DNA of 5,836 nucleotides from Pseudomonadota bacterium (GTDB taxonomy: Bacteria > Bdellovibrionota > Bacteriovoracia > Bacteriovoracales > Bacteriovoracaceae), in assembly GCA_023432655.1 (NCBI GenBank), contig JAEYUK010000209.1, forward strand, positions 1-5,836, given 5' to 3'. Under the pieces are notes generated by a model. The model was given only the letters and a program-made list of their open reading frames with translations. It did no database searches and was not told where the DNA came from. The position numbers were made by a program, and so were the translations under genes. Shown here one piece after another: positions 1 to 5,552 of this stretch (its first letter is position 1; the number at the start of each line of letters is the position of its first letter).

Positions 1-470
1 AGGGTCATTAAATGCCCCATCCAGGGAGTAGTTTTAATGAAATTTCTCTCCCAAACAAAATCATAAAAAAACCAGGAGCCGAAGATAGCAAATAGACTTA
101 TTCCTACTCCTTCCCAGTAAGTGATATTCGAGACCATGGAATCCAGAAGGAATGTTCCATCCCCACTATAAAAAATGAGGGCCACTAGGGCCATCCCACT
201 CATCCAGGTCCAATAGGACTCCCACTTAAACCAATGGAGCCGCTCAGGCACCTTAGTGGGCCCCATGAGAAGTTTTTCCACATGATAAAATCCTCCGCCG
301 TGAACCATCCAGACTTCACCCACATGACCTTCGCGCTTTGATTCAGGGTTAGCGAGGAAGCTTCGATCCAGCCACATAAAAAAGATGGAGGTGCCGATCC
401 AGGTGACGGCCACAGTGATATGCAGCCAACGAGCGAGCAGTAAGATCCAGTCGAAAATGTCTTGATTCAT
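1..470 (-). CDS. puuD: PuuD-type membrane urate oxidase/hydroxylase, N-terminal part (partial, cut by left window edge)
   Basis: The frame is open from an ATG at 468-470 to the window edge, giving 156 residues of the Urate_ox_N (PuuD) family. Family members are integral membrane enzymes that hydroxylate urate in purine breakdown; many end in a cytochrome c domain, which would lie outside this window. The sequence shows a first hydrophobic helix at about residues 9-34 containing WLHITVAVTWIGTSIFFMWL. A polar stretch follows with GEVWMVHGGGFYHVEK (51-66) and PERLHWFKWESYWTW (75-89), both typical of PuuD proteins. Further helices lie at about 87-101 and 120-139. The start is supported by GGAG five bases upstream and by the family's usual short N-terminus. 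It lies downstream of fba on the same strand, but a hairpin separates the two, so separate transcription is likely. No purine gene is visible nearby, so urate as substrate is family knowledge only; some family members may serve another redox role. Confidence 0.85.
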   Translation of the reverse strand, partial: MNQDIFDWILLLARWLHITVAVTWIGTSIFFMWLDRSFLANPESKREGHVGEVWMVHGGGFYHVEKLLMGPTKVPERLHWFKWESYWTWMSGMALVALIFYSGDGTFLLDSMVSNITYWEGVGISLFAIFGSWFFYDFVWERNFIKTTPWMGHLMT

Positions 471-488
471 TTTTTCTCCAGCTTCATC

Positions 489-505
489 AAATAAACGATT
501 TATTT
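489..505. repeat. A/T-rich inverted repeat upstream of the puuD-like gene
   Basis: AAATAAA (489-495) and TTTATTT (499-505) are perfect reverse complements around a CGA centre. The element ends about 19 bases before the puuD-like start codon. It could be an operator or simply part of an A/T-rich promoter. I could not place a convincing -35/-10 pair in 471-525, although TTGATT on the minus strand (511-506) is a possible weak -35. Function is inferred from position only. Confidence 0.35.
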
Positions 506-525
506 AATCAAACTGTGAGAGGAAA

Positions 526-549
526 GTGCACCTGAAAGCTCAGGTGCAC
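526..549 (-). terminator. Hairpin terminator after fba
   Basis: GTGCACCTGA (526-535) and TCAGGTGCAC (540-549) form a perfect 10-bp stem with a 4-base loop. It begins 14 bases past the fba stop codon on the minus strand. The minus-strand sequence after the stem starts TTTCCTCTC, a short and interrupted U-tract, so this may be a weak intrinsic terminator. There is no U-tract on the plus-strand side. It separates fba from the puuD-like gene. Confidence 0.65.
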
Positions 550-563
550 AGGAAAAATTAAGG

Positions 564-1628
564 TTAGCTATTACGGTTGATGCTATTGAGATCTTCAAAG
601 GCCACTTTCAAGCGGGCAACGAAATTTTCTTCGCCCTTACGAAGCCAGTTTCGTGGATCGTAATACTTCTTATTTGGAGCTTCGGCCCCCTCTGGGTTTC
701 CTAGTTGCCCCTGAAGATAAGCTTTTTTATCTTCATAGAAATTCTTAATACCTTCCCAGAACGCCCACTGCATATCTGTATCGATATTCATTTTGATCAC
801 ACCGTATTCAATGGCCTCACGGATTTCACTTTGAAGGGAACCAGATCCACCGTGGAAAACAAAAGAAACAGGCTTCAGAGATGTTCCAAATTTTTGTTGA
901 ACAAAATCATTGGAATTCTTAAGAATGGCCGGACTTAGTTTTACGTTACCTGGTTTGTAGACCCCGTGAACGTTACCGAAGGAAGCTGCAATCGTGAAGT
1001 TCATACCGACTTCTCTTAAATGAGAATAAGCATAGGCCACATCTTCCGGCTGGGTGTAGAGTTTCGAATTATCGATGTCAGTGTTATCCACGCCATCTTC
1101 TTCTCCGCCAGTCACCCCTAATTCGATTTCAATTCCAGTCTCAAAAGCATACATCTTTTTAAAATACATAGCGGAAGTTTCAACGTATTCTTCCAGAGAT
1201 TCTTCGGAAAGATCAAGCATGAGATAAGAGAACAAGGGCTTCTTATGAGTTTTATAGTGAGCTTCTCCCGCGGCCACCATATGGTCGATCCATGGAAGAA
1301 GTTTTTTGGCCGCATGATCGGTATGAACAATAACCGGAACACCATAATGTTCGGCCATCAGATGAATATGCTGAGCACCAGAAATGGCCCCCAAAGCCGC
1401 GGCCTTATCGTTATCTAATTTTAGGCTTTTTCCTGCATAAAACTGACCACCACCATTAGAGAATTGAATAATGACTGGTGAGTTAACGCTCTTAGCAGTT
1501 TCTAAAACAGCGTTTACGGAATTGGTTCCGATAACGTTCACCGCTGGAATGGCGAACTTATTTTCCTTTGCATATTGATAAAGATCGGTGAGTGCCGAAC
1601 CATAGACGAGACCAGGTTTAAATTTCAT
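564..1628 (-). CDS. fba: Class II fructose-bisphosphate aldolase
   Basis: This zinc-dependent cytosolic enzyme reversibly cleaves fructose 1,6-bisphosphate into dihydroxyacetone phosphate and glyceraldehyde 3-phosphate in glycolysis and gluconeogenesis. The 354-residue protein matches the class IIA type (E. coli FbaA, about 359 residues) along its whole length. Visible motifs include VHTDHAAKKLLPWID (101-115), with the expected catalytic D104 and zinc ligand H105; IELG (168-171) and GGEEDGVDN (174-182) with the active-site loop glutamates; NVHGVYKPGN (219-228) with H221; FHGGSGS (258-264) with H259; and the phosphate/substrate-binding NIDTD (281-285). The C-terminal LQGQLGNP and KYYDPRNWLR are also typical. 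No key residue is missing. The ATG start is supported by AAGGA seven bases upstream. The gene is divergent from the NIF3-family gene across a 66-base gap, is followed by a hairpin, and is probably a single-gene transcript. Confidence 0.97.
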   Translation of the reverse strand: MKFKPGLVYGSALTDLYQYAKENKFAIPAVNVIGTNSVNAVLETAKSVNSPVIIQFSNGGGQFYAGKSLKLDNDKAAALGAISGAQHIHLMAEHYGVPVIVHTDHAAKKLLPWIDHMVAAGEAHYKTHKKPLFSYLMLDLSEESLEEYVETSAMYFKKMYAFETGIEIELGVTGGEEDGVDNTDIDNSKLYTQPEDVAYAYSHLREVGMNFTIAASFGNVHGVYKPGNVKLSPAILKNSNDFVQQKFGTSLKPVSFVFHGGSGSLQSEIREAIEYGVIKMNIDTDMQWAFWEGIKNFYEDKKAYLQGQLGNPEGAEAPNKKYYDPRNWLRKGEENFVARLKVAFEDLNSINRNS

Positions 1629-1639
1629 CTTGGAATCCT

Positions 1640-1669
1640 TTGTTTAAGACGAGAAAATTGTATTAAAAT
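1640..1669 (+). promoter_or_regulatory. Candidate promoter for the NIF3-family gene
   Basis: TTGTTT (1640-1645), an 18-base spacer and TAAAAT (1664-1669) form a weak-to-moderate sigma-70-like promoter, with the -10 matching five of six consensus positions. The start would fall near 1676, leaving a very short leader. It overlaps the fba promoter candidate, with the two -10 boxes one base apart on opposite strands. Found by eye only. Confidence 0.35.
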
Positions 1670-1685
1670 GAGAACTCATTGAAAA
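1657..1685 (-). promoter_or_regulatory. Candidate sigma-70-type promoter for fba
   Basis: Read on the minus strand, TTTTCA (1685-1680) lies 17 bases from TACAAT (1662-1657), which matches the TATAAT consensus at five of six positions. Transcription would start roughly 20 bases before the aldolase ATG. The -35 box overlaps the ribosome binding site of the divergent NIF3-family gene. Found by eye only. Confidence 0.45.
1667..1680. repeat. Small dyad between the divergent promoters
   Basis: AATGAG (1667-1672) and CTCATT (1675-1680) are perfect reverse complements two bases apart. The dyad overlaps the NIF3-gene -10 box and the spacer of the fba promoter candidate, so it is a possible operator. 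A 6-bp dyad can also occur by chance. Confidence 0.25.
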
Positions 1686-1688
1686 GGA
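1684..1688 (+). promoter_or_regulatory. Ribosome binding site that selects the second ATG of the NIF3-family gene
   Basis: AAGGA abuts the first ATG (1689) with no spacer but lies six bases before the second ATG (1695). The second ATG is therefore the better start, and the protein begins MAITQNK rather than MTMAITQNK. Confidence 0.7.
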
Positions 1689-1694
1689 ATGACC

Positions 1695-2465
1695 ATGGCC
1701 ATCACACAAAATAAGCTTCTCGAATATTTCAATTCCCTACTAAGTACGTCTGAGTTTGAGGATTATGGCCCTAATGGTCTACAGATTGATGGTAAGAAGG
1801 CCCTTAAACGCCTGGCCTTCGCCGTTTCTGCGACTCAGGACTCACTCAAAAAGGCGCTGGAATGGAGAGCAGATGGTCTAGTGGTGCACCATGGGATTTT
1901 CTGGAAACACCAAGGACCTCGAACGATTACTGGTGGCTGGGGTGAACGGGTTAAACTGGCCGTTAAAAACGATTTAAACCTCTTTGCTTACCATTTACCG
2001 CTGGATTCTCATGAGGAAGTCGGTAATGCCGTCTCTTTAGGCCGAGAATTAAATCTCACAGATATGGAAGCTTTTGGTCTCTATAAGAAAAAACCTCTGG
2101 GAACTAAGGGTAAATTTTCTCATCCGGTCTCGGCCCTAGAGCTCAAGATATCTCTGGAACAAATACTTAAGCATCCGGTTATCATGGCCTCACCGGATGG
2201 CAGTGCACCCATTAAAACCATCGGCATCATTACCGGTGGGGCCAATAACGAATGGGCCGAAGCGATGAAAGAGGGTCTCGATGCTTATCTGACGGGAGAA
2301 ATTTCCGAGTATAACTGGCACGACTCAATAGAAGCAGGAGTCCACTTCTTTGCAGGAGGACATCATGCTACGGAACGCTTTGGGACGATCAGCCTTATGA
2401 ACCGGGTGCAGAAAGACTTTCCTCAATTGGAAACGATGTTTTTTGACTCGGATAATCTCGCCTAA
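1695..2465 (+). CDS. ybgI: NIF3/YbgI-family dinuclear metal-centre protein (GTP cyclohydrolase 1 type 2 homolog)
   Basis: The 256-residue protein belongs to the NIF3/YbgI family, which forms toroidal hexamers with a two-metal site per subunit. The physiological reaction of the family remains poorly defined; 'GTP cyclohydrolase 1 type 2' is a database name and not proof of activity. The expected metal-binding residues are present: VHHGIFWK (H65, H66), YHLPLD (H100, D104) and GGHHATERFG (H223, E227). Other family signatures are DYGPNGLQIDG near residues 24-34, IITGGANN near 179-186 and DAYLTGEISE near 196-205. Length matches the short E. coli YbgI type (247 residues), with no room for the extra central domain of the longer Firmicutes form. 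An ATG six bases upstream is in frame, but the ribosome binding site favours this one. It is the only plus-strand gene, divergent from fba and convergent with mltA, so it is probably monocistronic. Confidence 0.93.
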   Translation: MAITQNKLLEYFNSLLSTSEFEDYGPNGLQIDGKKALKRLAFAVSATQDSLKKALEWRADGLVVHHGIFWKHQGPRTITGGWGERVKLAVKNDLNLFAYHLPLDSHEEVGNAVSLGRELNLTDMEAFGLYKKKPLGTKGKFSHPVSALELKISLEQILKHPVIMASPDGSAPIKTIGIITGGANNEWAEAMKEGLDAYLTGEISEYNWHDSIEAGVHFFAGGHHATERFGTISLMNRVQKDFPQLETMFFDSDNLA

Positions 2466-2501
2466 TTTTTTGGAACTGCTCTATCTGGACAGTGTTAATG
2501 A

Positions 2502-2528
2502 CTCCGGGAAAATGAAATTTTCCCGGAG
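2502..2528. terminator. Perfect hairpin between convergent ybgI and mltA, possibly a shared terminator
   Basis: CTCCGGGAAAAT (2502-2513) and ATTTTCCCGGAG (2517-2528) form a perfect 12-bp stem closed by a GAA loop. The hairpin starts 36 bases after the ybgI stop and 67 bases beyond the mltA stop. Neither flank has a U-tract, so it is not a textbook intrinsic terminator. Its position between two converging genes still suggests termination or protection of 3' ends for both transcripts. The rest of 2466-2595 shows nothing I can name. Confidence 0.55.
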
Positions 2529-2595
2529 CTCACAACGAAACTCATAATAAGTAGATTAACTATTTGTTTTGAGGCGTGAGAAAGCTTTTTCTTTC

Positions 2596-3741
2596 CTAGT
2601 TCTTCTTCACTAAGAAATACTGCTCACCCATTTCATTCATATTATAAGCCGTAAGTTCTGCCTGGGGCCCATAGCCAAAGTACAGATCACAGCGGGCATT
2701 CCCTCGGATCGCCCCACCAGTATCCTGTGCAATAAAGAAACGGGAAAATGGTACTTTTACCACTTTACCACTTCCATCTACGTGGGATGCCTTAACTGTT
2801 TTTACAAAATTAATAAGACCAGTTGTCTTATAGATTCGTGAGTCTAGAGCAAGAGAGCGGCCTTCAGTAAGAGGAATATTATCAAGACCTACAGGCTCTT
2901 CGTTAGACTCTTTAAAATAAACGTAAGATGGACAAGAATTAAAAATTTCTTCTTCTTTATGAGGATTTTCTTCTAAGAACTTTCTCTGGGCAGGAATTCC
3001 CGCATTGTTCGACTGAAGGTAACCCTTTTGAAGCATGTATTTGTAAATCATCTGAAAAGAACGCGTGTTCTTCCCATCATAACTTAAGTACTTCACTTCT
3101 TTTGAACCATCAGGATTAAAGACATTAATTCGACCGCCCCCTTGAACATGGAGAAGATAAAGATCGTAGAAGGATTCTTCTACCCAGAAAATCTCGTAAC
3201 CTTTACCCGCCAGGGCACCACGGTAGTCGATATCGACACGGGTATGGTTTTGTTCAGAAACGATATCAGGCTTTCTATAAATGGCACGCTTAAAACGCTC
3301 CGTAGGAACGCGCGATCCATGAAGATCTGGAGAATAGTAAGAAGTAAACTGTGTGGTTTTATTTGAATTAGCGGACGCCCCTTTATTAGGGAGAGGAACG
3401 TAGATGGCAAACTGTTCGTTTACTGAAGCATTGAAACTATTCAAGCACCCGGCTTCTGGAAAACTTTTTAAACACTCGCGAGCTTCAGTCGTTAACCTCT
3501 TTAAAAGGAGAAGAGAGTCTTTTAAAACGGTTTTTGGATAGGCCTTGGAACCAAATTTAATGGTGCCCGTTGGTTTACGATTATTGAGGACCTTTAGCTG
3601 GCGCTCGATCGCCAGATCAAGATTTTCAAATGACATATCATCAGTAAAGTTTAGTGTTTGGTACAATCTTTTGGTGGGAGTGACTTCGGCCAGGGCCAGA
3701 TTAGAAAATAGAAGAGAAGCTACCAGGATTACCTTCATCAT
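2596..3741 (-). CDS. mltA: MltA-type membrane-bound/periplasmic lytic murein transglycosylase
   Basis: MltA enzymes cut the glycan strands of peptidoglycan between MurNAc and GlcNAc, leaving 1,6-anhydroMurNAc ends. The 381-residue protein (E. coli MltA, about 365) begins with a Sec signal peptide: a short basic start, a hydrophobic core at residues 4-17 and a likely cut after ALA (16-18). No lipobox cysteine is present, so the mature protein should be soluble in the periplasm or secreted, unlike the E. coli outer-membrane lipoprotein. The MltA domain shows TSYYSP (133-138), YLLHVQGGGRINV (195-207), YDGKN (221-225) and SCPSYVYF (269-276). The C-terminal 3D-type part carries IAQDTGGAIRG (337-347), whose D340 aligns with the catalytic Asp308 of E. 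coli, followed by CDLYFGYGPQAE. Four cysteines (90, 99, 270, 351) could form disulfides. The start is ATG ATG at 3741/3738; AAGGA lies 12 bases upstream of the first, a rather long spacing. It is transcribed toward ybgI and probably from its own promoter. Confidence 0.93.
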   Translation of the reverse strand: MMKVILVASLLFSNLALAEVTPTKRLYQTLNFTDDMSFENLDLAIERQLKVLNNRKPTGTIKFGSKAYPKTVLKDSLLLLKRLTTEARECLKSFPEAGCLNSFNASVNEQFAIYVPLPNKGASANSNKTTQFTSYYSPDLHGSRVPTERFKRAIYRKPDIVSEQNHTRVDIDYRGALAGKGYEIFWVEESFYDLYLLHVQGGGRINVFNPDGSKEVKYLSYDGKNTRSFQMIYKYMLQKGYLQSNNAGIPAQRKFLEENPHKEEEIFNSCPSYVYFKESNEEPVGLDNIPLTEGRSLALDSRIYKTTGLINFVKTVKASHVDGSGKVVKVPFSRFFIAQDTGGAIRGNARCDLYFGYGPQAELTAYNMNEMGEQYFLVKKN

Positions 3742-3775
3742 ATGTGTACCGATTCCTTAAGATTGACTAAGTTTT

Positions 3776-3805
3776 AGGTTAGTTTCCTATGACTTTGTCT
3801 GTCAA
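3776..3805 (-). promoter_or_regulatory. Candidate sigma-70-type promoter for mltA
   Basis: On the minus strand a perfect TTGACA (3805-3800) is followed after 18 bases by TAACCT (3781-3776), a poor -10 that keeps the first TA and the last T of the consensus. Transcription would start about 25-30 bases before the mltA ATG. The -35 lies 12 bases past the stop codon of the acetyltransferase gene. Found by eye only. Confidence 0.4.
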
Positions 3806-3817
3806 AGGATTATTCTC

Positions 3818-4345
3818 CTATAAACACTTACCCATGAAAAGAATCGAAGAATCACGAAATGACTCGACTGCTTCGAAATCAAAACCGGACTTCTGATAAA
3901 ACTTTCGGTTTATGGAATCAGCACCAGTCATAATGTGAACGCCTAAAATATTCAAAGACTTAAGTTTATTCTCCAGGGCCAGAATTAAGAGCCCACCCAC
4001 TCCTAATCCTCGTGACTCATGATGACAATTTATATGAAGATGGGCCGGAAATTTATTAAAATATTTTTTAAAAACACCTAGGTGAGGCTGGAGAGCATGA
4101 AGTCCACTAGCATTAGAGTCTGGTGCGGCCACGATATAGCCTAAAACTTTTTTATCAAGAGCAATAAAAGTAAGTTCCGGGTGGTGTGTTAAATAGTAGC
4201 CCAGGTATTTTTCAAAAAAGAGTTCTTTTTCTTCATTATCTTTAAATTCTTTTTTTGTTGAGCTCTCAAAAAAAATCTCCCGAATCTCGTTTAAGATCTG
4301 ATCCTGATCTTGAACCTCAAGAAAAGGTATTACAAACGCTGACAT
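3818..4345 (-). CDS. GNAT-family N-acetyltransferase
   Basis: The 175-residue protein has the GCN5-related acetyltransferase fold, which transfers an acetyl group from acetyl-CoA to an amine; the acceptor cannot be told from sequence. The acetyl-CoA-binding motif A is clear: a strand HLHINCHHES (102-111) leading into the pyrophosphate-binding RGLGVGG (112-118) and a following helix. Motif B is NRKFYQKSGFDFE (146-158), with the usual tyrosine at 150. The central strand FIALDKKVLGYIVA (60-73) also fits. The PAHLHIN...RGLG pattern recalls the GNAT-like domains related to the C-terminus of bacterial O-GlcNAcase homologues, which is a family impression only. A GTG at 4354 extends the frame by three residues but has no ribosome binding site. 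The ATG at 4345 has GGA four bases upstream and is preferred. It overlaps the 3' end of the nucleotidyltransferase gene by 16 bases, suggesting translational coupling. Confidence 0.85.
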   Translation of the reverse strand: MSAFVIPFLEVQDQDQILNEIREIFFESSTKKEFKDNEEKELFFEKYLGYYLTHHPELTFIALDKKVLGYIVAAPDSNASGLHALQPHLGVFKKYFNKFPAHLHINCHHESRGLGVGGLLILALENKLKSLNILGVHIMTGADSINRKFYQKSGFDFEAVESFRDSSILFMGKCL

Positions 4346-5517
4346 AAGTTCCACACTTGGTATTTAGCTCTTAACGGAGGGTCAATGTGCTTCACATCTT
4401 TAGGGGCCTCAAAACGATAAAGATGAATCCATTCCGGTAAGTAGTCTTCAATCATTTTTAATAACGGAAGATCAGGAAACTTTTGAAGAAGCTGCTTAGT
4501 CGTAAAGTACCAATCAAATAATTGGTCAATCTCCCCGATCTTAACGACCTCCTCAAACTCTCCATGAAAATTCTCGGGCATAATGGTTTGAAAAATGCGG
4601 GAACTCTGGGCCCACCGGGCAAGTCTTCGGCCGGAATCAGAACTCACACTAAAAAATGTTCTCCACTTATCACTCGATATATCCACCCATTCCAGGGAAA
4701 CAATCCAGGACTCATGCTTTGAAGGATTAACCAAGAGGTGCTTTAAATCTTTAAACTTAGGGAGATCACTACTGTCCAGGGGTAGATTAAATTCAGGATG
4801 AGCATCTTGATCACGAATGAGGCGCTCCAGAAAATCCACAGGCCGTAAGGACTTCTGCATCTCACTCCATAAATAAGCGGGTGTAATGCCAATGAGTTTC
4901 ATTTTTGTCAGAGTCATTTCGAGTTCTGAGGTAAAAGTGAAACCTAGTTTTAAACTAAAACGATGGGCCCGAAGATACCGCACGGGATCTTTGATGAAGT
5001 CTTCGCCCACAGCGTGAAGACTTTTTTCATTCAGATGCCGAAGTCCTTTGGTTGGATCGAGAAACTCCATCTCTTTTTTTGACTTAATCCGGACTCCCAT
5101 AGCATTAATGGTGAAGTCTCTTCTTAAGATGGCCTTCTCAAAGGGCATTTTTAAATCAAAGTCTGCGGTAAAATTTGAGTGATGATACTTGTCTTCAAAA
5201 AAAGTTTCCGTACGAGGAGGAGAAAACTCAAACTGATATTCACCACACTCGATCCGAATAATCTCATAAGGAAGAAAAGTCATCTTCCCAAAACAGGCAA
5301 GAGACTTTCCTAATTCTTTCCATTCATTTTTATTGAAAGGAATTATCTCGTGGGTGAGCTCCACATCCCAATCCTTGCCGAGAGTTCCTGTTAAAAGGAA
5401 ATCGCGGACACTCCCGCCAACGAGAGTTGGAACGTAACCAAAACGAGTTAACTCCTCTAACAGAGAAAAAAAAGAAGAAGGAATCTCTGAAGCAAATTTT
5501 TTTTGATCAAACTGCAC
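4330..5517 (-). CDS. cca: CCA tRNA nucleotidyltransferase / poly(A) polymerase family protein (class II)
   Basis: This family adds CCA to tRNA 3' ends or adds A-tails to RNA, acting in the cytosol without a nucleic-acid template. The 395-residue protein carries the class II head and neck motifs: LVGGSVRDFLLTG (32-44), the metal-binding DWD (49-51), FEFSPPRTE (96-104), LRRDFTINAMGVR (131-143), FLDPTKGLRHL (152-162), EDFIKDPVRYLRAHRFSLKLGF (around 172-193) and SEMQKSL (218-224). The C-terminal part from about 230 is poorly conserved, and I see no HD phosphohydrolase motif of the E. coli Cca type. The basic GRRF-type signature of proteobacterial poly(A) polymerases after the first carboxylate motif is not evident (GKMTF at 77-81 is nearest), which favours CCA addition. 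The start is GTG, with AGGA seven bases upstream. The next in-frame methionine (79) would remove the catalytic GG and DWD motifs. It follows lysR by 35 bases and overlaps the acetyltransferase gene. Confidence 0.88.
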   Translation of the reverse strand: MQFDQKKFASEIPSSFFSLLEELTRFGYVPTLVGGSVRDFLLTGTLGKDWDVELTHEIIPFNKNEWKELGKSLACFGKMTFLPYEIIRIECGEYQFEFSPPRTETFFEDKYHHSNFTADFDLKMPFEKAILRRDFTINAMGVRIKSKKEMEFLDPTKGLRHLNEKSLHAVGEDFIKDPVRYLRAHRFSLKLGFTFTSELEMTLTKMKLIGITPAYLWSEMQKSLRPVDFLERLIRDQDAHPEFNLPLDSSDLPKFKDLKHLLVNPSKHESWIVSLEWVDISSDKWRTFFSVSSDSGRRLARWAQSSRIFQTIMPENFHGEFEEVVKIGEIDQLFDWYFTTKQLLQKFPDLPLLKMIEDYLPEWIHLYRFEAPKDVKHIDPPLRAKYQVWNLCQRL

Positions 5518-5545
5518 GAAGGAATCCTAAAGTTAAGTGTCCTTC
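5518..5545 (-). promoter_or_regulatory. Leader of the nucleotidyltransferase gene: AGGA ribosome binding site within a possible small hairpin
   Basis: On the minus strand AGGA (5528-5525) lies seven bases before the GTG start and supports it. GAAGGA (5545-5540 on that strand) can pair with TCCTTC (5523-5518), directly before the start codon, leaving the AGGA in a 16-base loop. The ribosome binding site is well supported. The hairpin is only 6 bp and may have no role. Confidence 0.5.
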
Positions 5546-5552
5546 AAGTAGA

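Noticed and set aside
705..938. Plus-strand open frame opposite fba
   Set aside because: It lies wholly inside the well-conserved aldolase gene on the other strand and resembles no family; it is a shadow frame.
1118..1345. Second minus-strand frame inside fba
   Set aside because: It is an alternative frame of the aldolase gene with no recognisable motif.
2463..2471. T-run directly after the ybgI stop as an intrinsic terminator
   Set aside because: No stable stem immediately precedes it.
2580..2595. GAAAG/CTTTC mini-hairpin just past the mltA stop
   Set aside because: The stem is only 5 bp, mostly A/T, in low-complexity sequence; too weak to call a terminator.
3142..3760. Short open frames opposite or out of frame with mltA (3142-3366, 3180-3410, 3545-3760)
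   Set aside because: All overlap the intact MltA coding sequence and show no family features.
3793..3807. CTTTG/CAAAG mini-hairpin after the acetyltransferase gene
   Set aside because: The 5-bp stem has no U-tract and coincides with the TTGACA promoter box, so it is probably incidental.
4522..4801. Two plus-strand open frames opposite the nucleotidyltransferase gene
   Set aside because: They overlap each other and a real gene, and look like chance frames.
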